Origin: Flavobacteriaceae bacterium
GTDB lineage: Bacteria; Bacteroidota; Bacteroidia; Flavobacteriales; Flavobacteriaceae
Direction of reading: 5' to 3'
Assembly: GCA_002702895.1 (NCBI GenBank)
Contig: PACX01000024.1
Location: forward strand, 124,757-174,331
Length of the DNA stretch: 49,575 nt
A program made the position numbers and the translations under genes. Below the pieces are notes generated by a model. It searched no databases and was not told the DNA's origin. It saw only the letters and a program-made list of their open reading frames with translations. This document shows positions 8,121-17,879 of this stretch, piece after piece. The number at the start of each line of letters is the position of its first letter. Within the stretch, counting starts at the first letter, position 1.

Positions 8121-11100
8121 ATGAGAAAAATACTTTTTTCTTTACTTTTTTTATTTTCTGGATTGGTTTTTTCTCAAACTAAACCTATGGCATCCGATGT
8201 ATCTGCTGCTCATTTTAAGGATACAAATGGATTAATCCATTTAGTTGGATCAGATGCTGAGTTTAATTCTTTAACCTATACGATTATCACTTTACCTTCC
8301 CATGGTACATTAAAGGATCCAAATAATAGTAATTCTGTGGTTAGTGCAGGAGGTTCATTAACAGGAAATTCTGTTACATTCGTTCCTGATTCAGAGGAAA
8401 ATCATAAATATATTTTTTCTGGGACCAATTCATTTACATACAAGGTAACAGATTCTGATGGGGATAGTGATATTAAAACAGTAAAAGTTGAGGTTTTTGA
8501 TTCTTATCTTAATCCTCCCACAGCAATAGGTTCTGAAATTAATGGGGAAGGAGCAGGGGATAATTTTGGACGCGCGGTTTCTTTAAGTGAAGATGGGACT
8601 ATAATGGCAGTGGGTGCTCCCTTTAATGATGCTGGCACAACTGATTCTGACAAAGGAAGTGTTAGAGTATACAAATTATCATCTGATAGTGGTTGGACAA
8701 AATTAGGAGATGATATTGATGGAACTAATGATCAAGATTATTTTGGATCAAGTGTTTCCTTGAGTGGTGATGGTACAATATTAGCAGTGGGAATCCCTTA
8801 TAATGATACTGCAAATTCAAATGCAGGTCAAGTCAAAGTATATCAATACGATTCAGCAAATAGTACTTGGAATATAATGAGTACAATAACTCCAACTATT
8901 GTTTCGTCTGGTTCAAACAAAGCTGTTTCAGAGCAATTTGGAAATGATGTTAGACTCAGTAGTGATGGAAAAACTTTAGCTGTTAGTGATATTTGGTTTG
9001 ATAGATCTGGTGGAAATAATTCGGGTAGAGTTGTAGTTTATCGTTATGATGGTACTAACTGGAACTCCCTTGGAAATGAGACTGCTATATATGGTGAAAG
9101 TGGAGATAATTTAAGTTGGGGACTTTCTCTGAGTTCTAATGGAAATATTATGGCTGTTGGTGTTCATGATTATTCATCCAATAATAAAGGACAGGTCAAA
9201 ATATTTGAATATGATTCAGCCAATACACAGTGGAATGTAAAAGAAACTTTATTGGGTGATAAATCTGCTGAAAAATTTGGAGCTGCTGTAGATCTTAGCA
9301 GTGATGGATTGATTGTTGCAGTGGGAGCACCCTATCATAGAGTAGCTGGATCTGGAAGTGAATTTGTTGGTAAGGTTAGTATTTATAAGTGGGATGGTTC
9401 AAATTACACAGCACTTGGTTCTGATTTAATTGGATCAGATAAGTATGATTATTTTGGAGCTCATCTTTCATTAGATAATGAGGGAAATACTCTTGCTGTA
9501 ATGGGTCCAGGTCATGATGCAAATTCTGGTAGTTCTTCTGGTAGTTATTTAAATAAAGGTAGAGTTAGGGTTTTTAATTACGATATAGCTTCTACCAGTT
9601 GGATTCAATCTCCAGTAAGTTATGATTTTGACGGAGAAGCAGACGAGGATCAAAGTACTGGAAGTAATAATGAATCTAAGGGACAAAGAGTATTTTTAAG
9701 TGGAAATGGATCGGTATTGGCTATTGGTGCTGATGAAAATGATGGTAATGGAACAAACTCAGGTCATGTAAGGGTTTATAAATTATTTCAGCCTCAAGTT
9801 ATTCCCGTAGCTAACTCACAAGATGTATCTTTTACATTGTATGAGCAAGTAACTTCAACTGATGAAATTACTTTAATAGGAACAGATAGTGATGGAAATG
9901 ATATAGATTTAGTGTATATAATTACAGAGCTAAATACTGCTAAGCTTTTTGAGGGTGGTACTGAAATTACATCTGCTAATATTCCCCATACTTTAACTGC
10001 AAATAAGATAAAATATAATAGTAATTCTGATGTAGTCGTTAATGATTCATTTAAGTTTATAGTTCATGATACTAAAGCCAGTAGTGTACCTGCTACGGTA
10101 ACTTTAACAATAATTCCTGATAATGATCCTCCTGTTGCAACTGGACAATCAACAACAAGTGACGAAGATGTTGCTAAGGATATTGATCTTGCTGGAACAG
10201 ATGTTGATAATGCTGATACCAATTTAAATTTTTTAATTTATTCACTACCAACTAATGGAACTTTGACAGATAAAAATAATGGTAATTCTGCTGTTACATT
10301 AGTAAATAAAGATTCAGGAACAACAACTTCAGCTAATAGCGATAAGTTAGAAGATTCTTCTCAAAATTTTACAAGTACAGTTATACCTGGTGATTTTCTT
10401 ATTAATACAACTGATAATACTTATGCTGATATAAAAGCAGTTGATAGTGATACAACCCTTTCTCTTAGTTCTGATATTATGGCATCTGGAGAAGAATATA
10501 CAATAAAAAGAGGAAGCTCTTTAGTTGTTAGTTCAGGAACTGCCAAAGTAACCTATACTCCTAATTCTAATTTTGCAGGTTCAGATTCATTTAAATTTAA
10601 AGCAAGAGATAAAGGAGTAGGTGATGATGAATTAACTGATGTTGAAAATAGTGTTGATGCAGCTACGGTATCTATAACAGTTAATAATACAGATAATGAT
10701 CCTCCTGTTGCTCAAGATCAAACGCTGTCTACAAATGAAGAAACCGAAACAGGAACTATAACATTAGTTGCAGTAGATCCTGATCCTAATGATACCAATT
10801 TGACATATACTATTGCAGTTTTACCTGCTAATGGTAAATTAAAAGATGGAGGTACTGAGATTACAACAGCTGGAGACATTTCTGGTGCTCTAACTTATTT
10901 ACCTAATGCAAATTTTTCAGGCAATGATACTTTTAAGTTTACTGCAAAAGATGATGAATCCACTCCCGCTGTTAGTAATCAAGCTACTGTTACAATTAAT
11001 GTAGGTAATTTAAATGATGCACCTGTAGCAACAGCACAATCTGTGACTGTTGATGAGGATACTGAAAATGATATTACTCATGCAGGAACAGATCCTGATG

Positions 11101-14100
11101 GAGATTCGTTAACTTATATTATTATAACATTACCTGCAAAAGGGATTTTGAAAGATAATGGAACTGAAATAGTTAGTGGAGATCTTCCTAAAACTTTGTC
11201 ATCTGCTAAAGCTACTTATATTCCTCAAACTAATTATAATGGAGCAGATTCTTATACTTTTAAAGTAAACGATGGTACTGTTGATAGTACAGTTGCTGCT
11301 ACTGTTGATATTACAGTTAAAGAGGTTAATGATCCTCCTATTGCTAATTCTCAAAACTTAAAAACTGATGAGGATACTTCACTAACAGTTAAGTTTACTG
11401 GAAGTGATATTGAAAATGATCCTTTAACTTATCTGATTAAAAGTCTTCCATCAAATGGAAAACTAAAGGATGGAAATACTGAAATATTATCTAGTGAATT
11501 GCCTAAACTTTTGCCAGCTGACTCAATAACTTATGTACCTAATGCTAATTTTGTAGGAGATGATTCTTTTGATTTTTTAGTAAATGCTAATTATTTAAAT
11601 TCATTTACTAAGGCAAATAATTTAAAATATATTACCCAAAATGGAGTACCAGTAACATATCAAAAACCAGAAGGAAAAACTTACTTTTTAATCCAAGAAA
11701 ATACTGGAGTTTCTGGCTCACCAATTGATTGGACTACTGCACGTACTTTAACTAATTCAATTAAGGGTGCTAAGATGTATGTCATCTTAAATGCTCAAAT
11801 GGAATTATTGGTATGGAATGGTTTAAAATCTATGGGTTTAACAGGTAAATCAGGTCTTTATTATTGGATTGGACTTTATCAAGATAAAACATCTCCTGAT
11901 TATGCTGAACCAGGATTAGAAACTCAAAATTGGGGTGGATGGACATGGGTTGACGGAGTGACCCTAAAAGATAGAGGCTATCAAAACTGGTATAATTACC
12001 CATCTGAACCAAATAATGCTGGTGCTGAAGATTATGCCCAATTTGAATTTAGTAGTAATGGCCCAGATGGAATTAAGTGGAATGATATGTCTATTGGTAA
12101 TGCACAATCTTGGCCTTTATTTGAATTCTCTATAAGTAGTAGTACTCAAAGTGCACCTGCTAAAATTTCAATTAAAGTTGAATCAGTTAACGATGCACCA
12201 GTTGCTAATGCACAAACTATAACTACTAGTGAGGATGTAACTACTCCAGCTGCAATAACTTTAACTGGAACAGATCCAGAAAGTCAGCCATTAACATATA
12301 TAGTTACTGCGATTCCTAATAACGGAACTTTAAAAGAGGGTGGAACAGCAATTACAAATGTAGATTTACCAAAAACTTTAAGTGGAAATGCATTAACCTA
12401 CAGTCCAGAACCTGATTACAATGGAAATGATGCTTTAACTTTTAAAGTTAATGATGGAGTTAATGAAAGTGCTTCTGCTATAGTATCAATTATTGTAAAT
12501 CCAGTTAATGACCCGCCTGAAGCAGATGACCAGACTGTAAACACGGATGAGGACGTGGCAGTCGATATTACCCATGTTGGAAGAGATAAAGATTTAATAA
12601 ATATTTTTACTAAACATACCCAAATTGGATCAAATATTAATTTAGGAAACGGTTGGGGAGAGTTTATAGAAATTTCTGCTGATGGTGAGACAATGGTTAT
12701 TGGTGGTTGGACGAATAATAAAGTAAAAGTTTATGGTTGGAATGGTACTGACTGGAATCAGTTGGGTAGTGATATAGATGGATCTGATTCTGGAGATGAC
12801 TTTGGAGAATTTGTGTCCATATCCAGTAATGGAAAAAGAATTGCGGTGGGAGCTCACAAACACGATAGTAATAGAGGACATGTTCGTGCTTTTGATTGGG
12901 ACGGAACTAGTTGGACTGAAGCAGGAACTGAAATGGAAGGGAGTAATACTAGTGATGAACAAAGTTATAGAGGAGTCCATATTTCAGGAGACGGAAATGC
13001 AGTAGCAGCAGCTTCTTTTAAAGGCGGATATGTTGATACATATAAATGGGATGGTACAAAGTGGGATAAAACTGGTGTTATTTCGATTCCGACTGGTGGA
13101 GGAGATTCACCAGGACAAGTTTCACTTTCTGTTGATGGAAATAGATTAGCTATAGGAACAGGTACTTACAGTGGAAATAAAGGTCAAGTAAAAATATTTG
13201 ATTGGGATGGTACAAATACTTGGAATCAATTTACAGTAATTGATGGTAAAAATAGTGGTGAAAAGTTTGGAAATACCCTAAGTATTTCAAGAGATGGTAA
13301 AAAGGTTGCTGTTGGTGTAAATGGAGCAGGTTCAGCTAGAGTATATGATCTTTCAGCAAGCACTGTCACTCAAGTTGGAACAGATATTAATTATGGTTCG
13401 GGTTCAGCTTGGAGAGCTATTTCTCTATCTGATGATGGAAATAGAATAGCAATTCCAATATTAGATCAAAAAATAGGAGTGTTTGATTGGGATGGTAGTA
13501 AATGGAATCAACTTGGTGATGATTTAGGAAAACCAGCTGGAACACCTGGACTTTGGGGAGAAAGTTTAGATATGTCCGGAGATGGAAAAACATTGGTTGT
13601 AGGTGGTCATACAGGTTTTATTAGGGCACATAAAATATTAAATTTAACATATATCATCACTTCCTTACCTAGTAATGGTATTTTAAAAGAAGGTGCTAAA
13701 ACCATTACTGCTTCTGATCTGCCGTTTACTTTAAAAGATACAGATGCTACTTATGTCCCTAATTCTGGTTTTTACGGACAGGATAAATATAATTTTAAAT
13801 TAAATGATGGAAAAGCCGATAGTAATATTGCGACAGTAACTATAAATATCAAGGAATTTGTATTAAATCTGCCTCTTTCAAACTATAAAATAACAACAAC
13901 TGAAACATGTAAAGGTTTTGCATATGGAATAATAGATATAGAAGTTACAGCCACATCGTATAAGAAAACTGCTGCTGGTCCTGATATTCCTATTACATAC
14001 AATATAGCGATTCAAGGTAAAGGTCAGGTAGGAACAATTGTATCTCCAAATAAAACAGCTCAAATAAAAGATTTACCAGAAGGTACACATAAACTTATTT

Positions 14101-15245
14101 TTACAGTAGTTGGACAACCAAAATATCAACAAATTATTGATGTTCAAATTATTGCTACTGATCCACCTGTTGCTTATGTTGTTGGTAAAATTGAAAACTG
14201 TGATGATGATGTTGATGGAGATGATACTAATGGTAAAGTAAACTTTGACACATCATCTATTTTAGATAAATTATTAAAGAATCCTTCTACAGGAATTTTA
14301 CAAGATAAAAACTTATTTGATTTTGAATTTACATATTATGATGAAACTACATCTGCTAATGTTACAAATGCTTCTCTTCCAAATCCTTTTTATTCTGCAT
14401 CTCAAACAGTATCAGTTAAATTTAAAAGTAAGATAAATGGAAAATGTGAAGCCAACCAAACCATTGATTTTGTAGTTAATACTCTTCCCCAAATTAAAAG
14501 AATTGAAGACACCAAAAGTGTTTGTACTAACTTGCCTCCAGTTACTATTGGAGTAACAAATGCAGATAATAGAAAATATACTTATACCTGGACAAGAAAT
14601 GGAACTAATTTTCCACCTAACATTACTGGAGTTGATAGTAGTATTCTAATTGGTTTGGGTGGTGAATATGTAGTAACTGCAACTACAAATGATGGAACTA
14701 ATTGTTCTAGGTCTATGAAAATAACAATGAAGGAATCTAGTATTGCTACTTTATTGAGAACAGATATTGTTATTAAAGATCTTTTAGCTGGTCCAAACAA
14801 TACTATAACTGTTAAAACTGCAACTTTAGGAATTGGGGATTATGAATATGCTTTAGATGATCAAACTGGACCTTATCAAGATGAGCCTGTATTTAATAAA
14901 GTTAGACCAGGAAAACATACTGTATATGTTAGAGATAAAAATGGATGTGGAGTTGTAAATATGGATGTCTGGGTTATTGGATATAAAAAATTCTTTACCC
15001 CCAATGGAGATGGTTACACTGATAAATGGAATATTATAGGTATCACAAAAGATTATCAAGCAAGATCTAAAATTTATATTTTTGATAGGTTTGAAAAACT
15101 TTTAAAAGAATTAGATCCTCTTTCACCAGGATGGGATGGAACTTTCAATGGTAAACCAATGCCTCAAACTGATTACTGGTTTAAAGTAATTTTAGAAGAT
15201 GGCAGAATGTTTAAGGGACACTTTAGTCTTATAAGAGCTTGGTGA
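8121..15245 (+). CDS. Giant T9SS surface protein with nested cadherin-like, propeller and C-type lectin domains
   Basis: 2374 residues with a signal peptide ending at LVFSQ. In order: a cadherin-like domain (about 22-125); a first block of FG-GAP/propeller-like repeats of the form NFGxxVSLSxDGxxxAVGxP (about 131-555); cadherin-like domains starting with PPVAxxQ or APVAxxQ and containing PxNGxLxDG and YxPNxxFxGxDSF; a C-type lectin domain (about 1170-1345) with EPN at 1296-1298 and WND at 1320-1322; a second propeller block (about 1499-1840); cysteine-bearing Ig-like domains; and a type B T9SS sorting domain from about 2290 with FFTPNGDGYTDKW. The last domain directs export and cell-surface attachment. 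EPN with WND is the calcium-dependent mannose-type sugar site, so adhesion to glycans is likely. Three inserted segments split cadherin-like domains; see the findings. Confidence 0.93.
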   Translation: MRKILFSLLFLFSGLVFSQTKPMASDVSAAHFKDTNGLIHLVGSDAEFNSLTYTIITLPSHGTLKDPNNSNSVVSAGGSLTGNSVTFVPDSEENHKYIFSGTNSFTYKVTDSDGDSDIKTVKVEVFDSYLNPPTAIGSEINGEGAGDNFGRAVSLSEDGTIMAVGAPFNDAGTTDSDKGSVRVYKLSSDSGWTKLGDDIDGTNDQDYFGSSVSLSGDGTILAVGIPYNDTANSNAGQVKVYQYDSANSTWNIMSTITPTIVSSGSNKAVSEQFGNDVRLSSDGKTLAVSDIWFDRSGGNNSGRVVVYRYDGTNWNSLGNETAIYGESGDNLSWGLSLSSNGNIMAVGVHDYSSNNKGQVKIFEYDSANTQWNVKETLLGDKSAEKFGAAVDLSSDGLIVAVGAPYHRVAGSGSEFVGKVSIYKWDGSNYTALGSDLIGSDKYDYFGAHLSLDNEGNTLAVMGPGHDANSGSSSGSYLNKGRVRVFNYDIASTSWIQSPVSYDFDGEADEDQSTGSNNESKGQRVFLSGNGSVLAIGADENDGNGTNSGHVRVYKLFQPQVIPVANSQDVSFTLYEQVTSTDEITLIGTDSDGNDIDLVYIITELNTAKLFEGGTEITSANIPHTLTANKIKYNSNSDVVVNDSFKFIVHDTKASSVPATVTLTIIPDNDPPVATGQSTTSDEDVAKDIDLAGTDVDNADTNLNFLIYSLPTNGTLTDKNNGNSAVTLVNKDSGTTTSANSDKLEDSSQNFTSTVIPGDFLINTTDNTYADIKAVDSDTTLSLSSDIMASGEEYTIKRGSSLVVSSGTAKVTYTPNSNFAGSDSFKFKARDKGVGDDELTDVENSVDAATVSITVNNTDNDPPVAQDQTLSTNEETETGTITLVAVDPDPNDTNLTYTIAVLPANGKLKDGGTEITTAGDISGALTYLPNANFSGNDTFKFTAKDDESTPAVSNQATVTINVGNLNDAPVATAQSVTVDEDTENDITHAGTDPDGDSLTYIIITLPAKGILKDNGTEIVSGDLPKTLSSAKATYIPQTNYNGADSYTFKVNDGTVDSTVAATVDITVKEVNDPPIANSQNLKTDEDTSLTVKFTGSDIENDPLTYLIKSLPSNGKLKDGNTEILSSELPKLLPADSITYVPNANFVGDDSFDFLVNANYLNSFTKANNLKYITQNGVPVTYQKPEGKTYFLIQENTGVSGSPIDWTTARTLTNSIKGAKMYVILNAQMELLVWNGLKSMGLTGKSGLYYWIGLYQDKTSPDYAEPGLETQNWGGWTWVDGVTLKDRGYQNWYNYPSEPNNAGAEDYAQFEFSSNGPDGIKWNDMSIGNAQSWPLFEFSISSSTQSAPAKISIKVESVNDAPVANAQTITTSEDVTTPAAITLTGTDPESQPLTYIVTAIPNNGTLKEGGTAITNVDLPKTLSGNALTYSPEPDYNGNDALTFKVNDGVNESASAIVSIIVNPVNDPPEADDQTVNTDEDVAVDITHVGRDKDLINIFTKHTQIGSNINLGNGWGEFIEISADGETMVIGGWTNNKVKVYGWNGTDWNQLGSDIDGSDSGDDFGEFVSISSNGKRIAVGAHKHDSNRGHVRAFDWDGTSWTEAGTEMEGSNTSDEQSYRGVHISGDGNAVAAASFKGGYVDTYKWDGTKWDKTGVISIPTGGGDSPGQVSLSVDGNRLAIGTGTYSGNKGQVKIFDWDGTNTWNQFTVIDGKNSGEKFGNTLSISRDGKKVAVGVNGAGSARVYDLSASTVTQVGTDINYGSGSAWRAISLSDDGNRIAIPILDQKIGVFDWDGSKWNQLGDDLGKPAGTPGLWGESLDMSGDGKTLVVGGHTGFIRAHKILNLTYIITSLPSNGILKEGAKTITASDLPFTLKDTDATYVPNSGFYGQDKYNFKLNDGKADSNIATVTINIKEFVLNLPLSNYKITTTETCKGFAYGIIDIEVTATSYKKTAAGPDIPITYNIAIQGKGQVGTIVSPNKTAQIKDLPEGTHKLIFTVVGQPKYQQIIDVQIIATDPPVAYVVGKIENCDDDVDGDDTNGKVNFDTSSILDKLLKNPSTGILQDKNLFDFEFTYYDETTSANVTNASLPNPFYSASQTVSVKFKSKINGKCEANQTIDFVVNTLPQIKRIEDTKSVCTNLPPVTIGVTNADNRKYTYTWTRNGTNFPPNITGVDSSILIGLGGEYVVTATTNDGTNCSRSMKITMKESSIATLLRTDIVIKDLLAGPNNTITVKTATLGIGDYEYALDDQTGPYQDEPVFNKVRPGKHTVYVRDKNGCGVVNMDVWVIGYKKFFTPNGDGYTDKWNIIGITKDYQARSKIYIFDRFEKLLKELDPLSPGWDGTFNGKPMPQTDYWFKVILEDGRMFKGHFSLIRAW

Positions 15246-15315
15246 TACTCAATCAAAGGCTTTTTTCTCTCAGTTCCATTTTTCTATTAACTTCGCAACA
15301 GTTTAAATTTACTTA

Positions 15316-17211
15316 ATGCTTAATATTCATAAACTTTCCGTTTCTTTTTCGGGTGAATATTTATTTCAAGAAATCTCTTTTAAGTTAATTTCTGGAGATA
15401 GGGTTGGACTTATTGGAAAAAATGGAGCAGGAAAGTCAACTCTGCTAAAACTTTTATCAAAAGAAAAGGAATTAGATTCAGGGTCTATTGCATTTGAAAA
15501 AGATATTAAAATAGGTTTTTTAAGACAAGATATTGATTTTGATAAAGGAAGAACTGTTATTGATGAAGCATATGAAGCATTTGTTGAAATAAAGAAATTA
15601 GAATCTCAACAGAATTCCATAAATAAAACATTAGAAGAAAGAGTAGATTATGAAAGTTCATCTTATATGGAACTTATAAAAGAACTTGGTGAAATTACTG
15701 ATAGATATGAATTAATAGGTGGATATAATTATAAAGGGCATACTGAAAAAATCTTACAAGGTTTAGGTTTTAAAAGAGATGATTTTGATAAAATGACGGA
15801 TACATTTTCTGGTGGGTGGCGTATGAGAATTGAACTAGCAAAATTGTTGCTTCAAAATAATGATCTTTTACTTTTAGATGAACCTACAAATCATTTAGAT
15901 ATAGAATCTATTATATGGTTAGAGGAGTTTTTAAAGACATTTTCTGGCGCGGTTATGATTGTATCACATGATAAAATGTTTCTAAATAATGTTACTAATA
16001 GAACAATAGAAATATCACTAGGAAAAATTTATGATTTTAATAAAACATATTCAAAGTATTTAATTTATAGAAAGGATATCAAGGAACAACAATTAAGTGC
16101 TCAAAAGAATCAGGAGAAACAAATTCAACAAACAGAAAAATTAATCGAAAAATTTAGAGCTAAAGCTTCAAAAGCATCCATGGCTCAATCTCTTATTAAA
16201 AAAATAGATAGAATTGAAAGAATCCAGGTTGATAATGATGATAATAGCGTTATGAAATTATATTTTCCAGTTTCTGTAAGACCAGGAAAAGTAGTCATTG
16301 AAATAGAAGATTTATCAAAAAATTATGATGAAAATCATGTTCTTTCCAATATTAATTTATTGATAGAAAGAGAAAGTAAAATCGCATTTGTTGGTCAAAA
16401 TGGGGAAGGAAAAACTACTCTAGCAAAAATAATTGTCGGAGAATTAAGTGGAAATGGTAAGTTAATTCTTGGTCATAATGTCCAAATAGGTTATTTCGCA
16501 CAAAACCAACCAGAATATTTAGATCCTTCAAAAACAATTTTAGAAACAATGATAGATTCTGCTAATGAATCAAACAGAAGTAAGGTAAGAGATATTTTGG
16601 GTTCATTTCTATTTCAGGGTGAAGATGTAGATAAATTTGTTAAAGTTCTATCTGGTGGTGAAAGAAACCGTTTAGCCCTAGCTAAGATGTTGCTACAGCC
16701 CTTTAACGTATTAGTAATGGATGAACCTACTAATCATTTAGATATAAAATCTAAAAATGTTTTAAAACAGGCATTACAAAATTTTAATGGAACTTTAATT
16801 GTAGTCTCACATGACAGAGACTTTTTACAAGGTTTAACAAATAAAGTTTATGAATTTAGAGATAAAAAAATAAAAGAGTATTTGGGCGATATAGATTATT
16901 ATTTAGAAGAAAGAAAAGTAGATAATTTTAGATCAATTGAAAAGAAAAATATTCCAAAAAAAGTAAATCTAAATAATTCAATAGACAATTCAGAAAAAAC
17001 CCAAAATCAAAAATTAAAAAAGGCTTTAAGAAATGTAGAAAGTAAAATTTCCAAATTAGAAAAAGAAATTTCATTATTAGATAAGGATTTGTTAAATAAT
17101 TATGAAAATACTATCAAACAAGACAATTTCTTTCCTAATTATGAAAAAAAGAAAAATGAATTAGAGCTTATGATGAAAAAATGGGAGGAAATTACTCTTT
17201 CTTTAGAATAA
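15316..17211 (+). CDS. ABC-F family ATPase (ribosome-associated)
   Basis: 631 residues without membrane helices. Two ATP-binding cassettes lie in tandem. The first has GLIGKNGAGKSTLL, FSGGWRMRIELAKLL and LLLLDEPTNHLD. The second has VGQNGEGKTTLAK, LSGGERNRLALAKML and VLVMDEPTNHLD. The linker between them, rich in Lys and Gln, fits the tRNA-contacting arm of ABC-F translation factors, and the last 80 residues form a charged coiled coil, as in Uup-like members. Such proteins act on the ribosome and are not transporters. I cannot decide among the Uup, YdiF and other subgroups. The gap before it (15246-15315) holds no clear terminator. Confidence 0.93.
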   Translation: MLNIHKLSVSFSGEYLFQEISFKLISGDRVGLIGKNGAGKSTLLKLLSKEKELDSGSIAFEKDIKIGFLRQDIDFDKGRTVIDEAYEAFVEIKKLESQQNSINKTLEERVDYESSSYMELIKELGEITDRYELIGGYNYKGHTEKILQGLGFKRDDFDKMTDTFSGGWRMRIELAKLLLQNNDLLLLDEPTNHLDIESIIWLEEFLKTFSGAVMIVSHDKMFLNNVTNRTIEISLGKIYDFNKTYSKYLIYRKDIKEQQLSAQKNQEKQIQQTEKLIEKFRAKASKASMAQSLIKKIDRIERIQVDNDDNSVMKLYFPVSVRPGKVVIEIEDLSKNYDENHVLSNINLLIERESKIAFVGQNGEGKTTLAKIIVGELSGNGKLILGHNVQIGYFAQNQPEYLDPSKTILETMIDSANESNRSKVRDILGSFLFQGEDVDKFVKVLSGGERNRLALAKMLLQPFNVLVMDEPTNHLDIKSKNVLKQALQNFNGTLIVVSHDRDFLQGLTNKVYEFRDKKIKEYLGDIDYYLEERKVDNFRSIEKKNIPKKVNLNNSIDNSEKTQNQKLKKALRNVESKISKLEKEISLLDKDLLNNYENTIKQDNFFPNYEKKKNELELMMKKWEEITLSLE

Positions 17212-17238
17212 ATACTTTTTCTTAAATTACAATTTATA

Positions 17239-17874
17239 ATGAATGAATTTTTAAATTTTTGTAATCTTAATAACTTTGAATATTGGTTAGTTATTCGTCT
17301 TTATTTTGCTGCAATTTTTCCTATATTCTTAACTATTTATTATTTTTTTAGAGGAAATATATCTTATTCAAAAGCTTACACTTTAATATCTTCTTTTTTC
17401 ATTGTTGCATTGGGCTGGGAAATTTGGATGACATATGGACTTGCTGGAGGATTGCCTGTTGATGAAAGACGAAGTGTTATGTTAACTTGTGCGATTCCAG
17501 TAAATATAAATTGGCTATTGAATTCACTTGCTGATGTATTAATTGTATGGATTGGTTTATTTTTTGTCAAAACTTATTATAAGAACAAAAAATCTCCCTT
17601 TATTAAATGGGAATGGGGTGCTTTTTTTATTTTATTAATATGGTTTATTGTACAGAATATTTATGTGGAAGCATTCTTTTATCATCTTCAATTAGGATCT
17701 AATGGAGACTTATCCTGGGCTCCCTTACAGCCTCTAGGATCATGGTATAATCCTACACTTTTTAAAATATTAGGCAATCCAATTACTTTTCAGACTCAAT
17801 CTTGTTGGATTATTATTACCCCCATAATTTATTATTTATCGATATATTTTAACAGAATACAAAAAGATTTTTAA
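17239..17874 (+). CDS. Unrecognised integral membrane protein
   Basis: 211 residues with about five hydrophobic segments near 14-36, 46-68, 92-114, 127-150 and 190-206. There is no signal peptide and no motif I recognise. Conserved-looking features are WEIWMTYGLAGGLPVDERR after the second segment and the aromatic loop LSWAPLQPLGSWYNPTLFKI before the last one. It begins 27 bases after the ABC-F gene and ends five bases before the stop of the convergent PorP/SprF gene. No function is proposed; it appears to be a real gene because of its length, start context and codon use like its neighbours. Confidence 0.8.
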   Translation: MNEFLNFCNLNNFEYWLVIRLYFAAIFPIFLTIYYFFRGNISYSKAYTLISSFFIVALGWEIWMTYGLAGGLPVDERRSVMLTCAIPVNINWLLNSLADVLIVWIGLFFVKTYYKNKKSPFIKWEWGAFFILLIWFIVQNIYVEAFFYHLQLGSNGDLSWAPLQPLGSWYNPTLFKILGNPITFQTQSCWIIITPIIYYLSIYFNRIQKDF

Positions 17875-17879
17875 GTTCT

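Noticed and set aside
12642-12980. Minus-strand open frame of 112 codons inside the giant surface protein
   Set aside because: It is the shadow of regular propeller repeats on the plus strand and shows no gene features of its own.
15246-15315. Terminator after the giant surface protein (AAAGGCTTTTTTC)
   Set aside because: A T run is present, but the possible partner GAGCTT pairs poorly and the loop would be long.
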